Below are positions 62,224 through 64,000 of a DNA stretch of 64,000 nucleotides, piece by piece (position 1 is the stretch's first letter; every line of letters starts with the position of its first letter). A program made the translations under genes and the position numbers. The stretch spans positions 1 to 64,000 of the forward strand of contig NZ_JANUFF010000012.1 in assembly GCF_024806495.1 (NCBI RefSeq), in the 5' to 3' direction. The notes under the pieces are model-generated. The model searched no databases, was not told the DNA's origin, and saw only the letters and a program-made list of their open reading frames with translations. This stretch comes from Chryseobacterium sp. JUb7. GTDB lineage: Bacteria > Bacteroidota > Bacteroidia > Flavobacteriales > Weeksellaceae.

Positions 62224-64000
62224 CTAGTGACCAACCGTAACCAATTCTTTGATTGAAGGGACAAAAGTTGTAAGGTCAATGCCTTCTACAGCAGTTTTGT
62301 ATTCGTCGATATTAGGAATTCTTCCCATGATCGCAGAAAGTACAACAACCGGAGTTGATGCCAATAAAGATTCACCTTTTTTACGCTCAGAATCTTCAAC
62401 CACTCTTCCTTGGAAAAGACGGGTAGAAGTAGCCAGAACAGTATCTCCTTTTTCAGCTTTTTCCTGGTTACCCATACAAAGGTTACATCCCGGACGCTCA
62501 AGGTACATCATATTTTCATATTGTGTACGAGCTTCGCCTTTCGGAGCATTATCATTGAATTCAAATCCTGAATATTTCTCTAATAATTCCCAGTCGCCTT
62601 CAGCTTTTAGTTCATCAATGATATTATAAGTAGGAGCCGCAACTACCAAAGGAGCCTGGAATTCTACTTTACCATTTTTCTTTTCAATGTTTTTCAACAT
62701 CTGAGAAACGATTTTTAAATCGCCTTTGTGAACCATACAAGATCCTACGAAACCAAGATCCACTTTTTTCTCACCTCCGTAGTAAGTAAGATCTCTTATC
62801 GTGTCGTGAGTATATCTTTTAGAAACATCATCATTGTTTACGTCCGGATCGGCAATCATTGGTTCAACGATTACATCAAGATCTACCACAACTTCAGCGT
62901 AATATTTAGCATTAGCATCAGGAGTTAAAGCAGGCTTGTCACCACATTTAATTTCCTCGATTCTCTTGTTTGCTTTGTTTATTAAGCCTTGAAGAACGTG
63001 GTTGTGATTATCCATTCCTTTATCGATCATGATCTGGATTCTGCTCTTAGCAATTTCCAACGATTCGATCAAAGTATCATCTTCAGAAATACAGATAGAA
63101 GCCTTAGCTTTCATTTCTGCAGTCCAGTCTGTGAATGTAAACGCCTGGTCAGCAGGAAGAGTTCCGATGTGAACCTCAATAATTCTACCCTGGAATACGT
63201 TTTCACCGTCAAATTGCTTCAACATCTGAGCCTGAGTTGCATGAACTACATCACGGAAATCCATATGCTCTTTCATGTCTCCTTTGAAAGTTACTTTCAC
63301 AGATTCAGGAATCGGCATTGATGCTTCACCTGTTGCTAAAGCTAAAGCTACTGTTCCAGAGTCTGCTCCGAACGCAACACCTTTAGACATTCTTGTATGA
63401 GAGTCACCTCCGATGATGATTGCCCATTCGTCAATCGTGATATCGTTAAGAACTTTGTGAATAACGTCTGTCATTGCATGATATTCACCTTTCGGGTCAC
63501 GTGCTGTAATAACTCCGAACTCGTTCATGAACTTCATTAATTTAGGGATGTTTGTCTGAGCTTTTTTATCCCAAACTGAAGCAGTATGACATCCTGATTG
63601 GTAAGCTCCGTCAACAATTGGAGAAATTACAGTTGCGGCCATAGATTCTAATTCCTGAGCCGTCATCAAACCTGTTGTATCCTGAGATCCCACAATGTTC
63701 ACTTCAACTCTAACGTCTGAACCTGCATGTAATAATTTTCCTTCTGTAACACCAACGGCATTTCTGTTGAAGATTTTTTCAACTGCAGTAAGTCCTTGTC
63801 CTTCGATTGAAATTTCTTTAGAAGGAGCAAAAACAAGAGGCGTTTCAATTCCTAAAAGTTTTGCTGCAAATGTTTGCAGTTTTTTACCAAATACGATGGC
63901 ATAAGAACCGCCGGCTTTGATGAACTCTAATTTTTGAGGAGTAAATGATTTTGAAATATCTTTCAATTCAACATCTCCGTTATATAATTTCTTTTCTTTA
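62224..64000 (-). CDS. acnB: Aconitate hydratase B (partial, N-terminus beyond window)
   Basis: The C-terminal 592 or so residues of AcnB; the frame remains open to the window edge (the first in-frame start-like codon, TTG at 63966, is internal). Family features: IIGGDSHTRMSKG, GFVGSCMVHKGD, and ERPGCNLCMGNQ with the cluster Cys pair. AcnB is about 850-930 residues long, so roughly a third is missing. It is a bifunctional aconitase and 2-methylisocitrate dehydratase in many bacteria, which would fit with MeaB and propionate use, though this is inferred. Both aconitase types sit close together on the same strand. Confidence 0.93.
   Translation of the reverse strand, partial: KEKKLYNGDVELKDISKSFTPQKLEFIKAGGSYAIVFGKKLQTFAAKLLGIETPLVFAPSKEISIEGQGLTAVEKIFNRNAVGVTEGKLLHAGSDVRVEVNIVGSQDTTGLMTAQELESMAATVISPIVDGAYQSGCHTASVWDKKAQTNIPKLMKFMNEFGVITARDPKGEYHAMTDVIHKVLNDITIDEWAIIIGGDSHTRMSKGVAFGADSGTVALALATGEASMPIPESVKVTFKGDMKEHMDFRDVVHATQAQMLKQFDGENVFQGRIIEVHIGTLPADQAFTFTDWTAEMKAKASICISEDDTLIESLEIAKSRIQIMIDKGMDNHNHVLQGLINKANKRIEEIKCGDKPALTPDANAKYYAEVVVDLDVIVEPMIADPDVNNDDVSKRYTHDTIRDLTYYGGEKKVDLGFVGSCMVHKGDLKIVSQMLKNIEKKNGKVEFQAPLVVAAPTYNIIDELKAEGDWELLEKYSGFEFNDNAPKGEARTQYENMMYLERPGCNLCMGNQEKAEKGDTVLATSTRLFQGRVVEDSERKKGESLLASTPVVVLSAIMGRIPNIDEYKTAVEGIDLTTFVPSIKELVTVGH

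Noticed and set aside
1..64000. CRISPR arrays, tRNA or rRNA genes, intact insertion sequences, prophage
   Set aside because: Reading through both strands showed no regularly spaced repeats, no cloverleaf with CCA end, no transposase or integrase frame and no phage structural genes. Weak tRNA-like signals could have been missed without a covariance search.

Overview
The window looks like chromosome of a Flavobacteriia member, most likely Chryseobacterium or a close Weeksellaceae relative. This rests on an AT-rich base composition, weak or absent Shine-Dalgarno sites, promoters of the Bacteroidota type (TTG, 19-20 bases, TAnnTTTG), a fused CcoN/CcoO oxidase subunit, a TPP-riboswitch thi operon in the order thiS-C-E-D-E-G-H-F, many lipoproteins with a SC or GC lipobox, and two short peptides whose leaders resemble the bacteriocin-like peptides of Chryseobacterium. 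The genus is an inference; no rRNA or tRNA gene was seen.

Layout. 0.1-5 kb: dipeptide epimerase, a tandem pair of c-type cytochrome lipoproteins, MeaB, a DUF4251 lipoprotein and an M48 protease. 5-7.2 kb: an overlapping mlaE-mlaF-outer-membrane-barrel unit. 7.3-12 kb: sugar transferase, queE, folD, pgi. 12-20.6 kb: GH125 mannosidase, DUF4349 lipoprotein, acyl-CoA dehydrogenase, DoxX protein, a Cys-rich bacteriocin-like peptide, AI-2E family permease, lon. 20.9-26.9 kb: PpiD-like foldase, MCE/MlaD-like protein and two Fe-S proteins of the heterodisulfide reductase type. 27-32.4 kb: a glycan cluster with FkbM methyltransferase, GT4 glycosyltransferase, asparagine-synthase-like protein and flippase. 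33-35 kb: serS and a second Cys-rich peptide. 34.9-44.6 kb: cbb3 oxidase locus (ccoI-S-NO-Q-P-G-H, a TauE/SafE-like protein and a lipoprotein), with a divergent Crp-type regulator. 45.5-48.1 kb: panB, a membrane protein, an RluA-type pseudouridine synthase and a lipoprotein. 48.2-55.3 kb: thiamin operon. 55.4-64 kb: TonB-dependent receptor, AcnA-type aconitase, an unusually AT-rich secreted protein of unknown function, and the C-terminal part of aconitase B, which runs off the window edge.

Most genes are housekeeping. The less explained parts are: two orphan leader/Cys-rich peptides; two copies of a roughly 105-base palindromic repeat with compensatory changes in its stem; intergenic repeats at three junctions of the thi operon; a TPP riboswitch followed by a perfect hairpin covering the thiS start codon; a Crp-like site on the regulator's own promoter; an outer-membrane barrel gene overlapping mlaF; and the AT-rich gene between the two aconitases. 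No CRISPR array, intact insertion sequence, prophage or recognised defence system was found.
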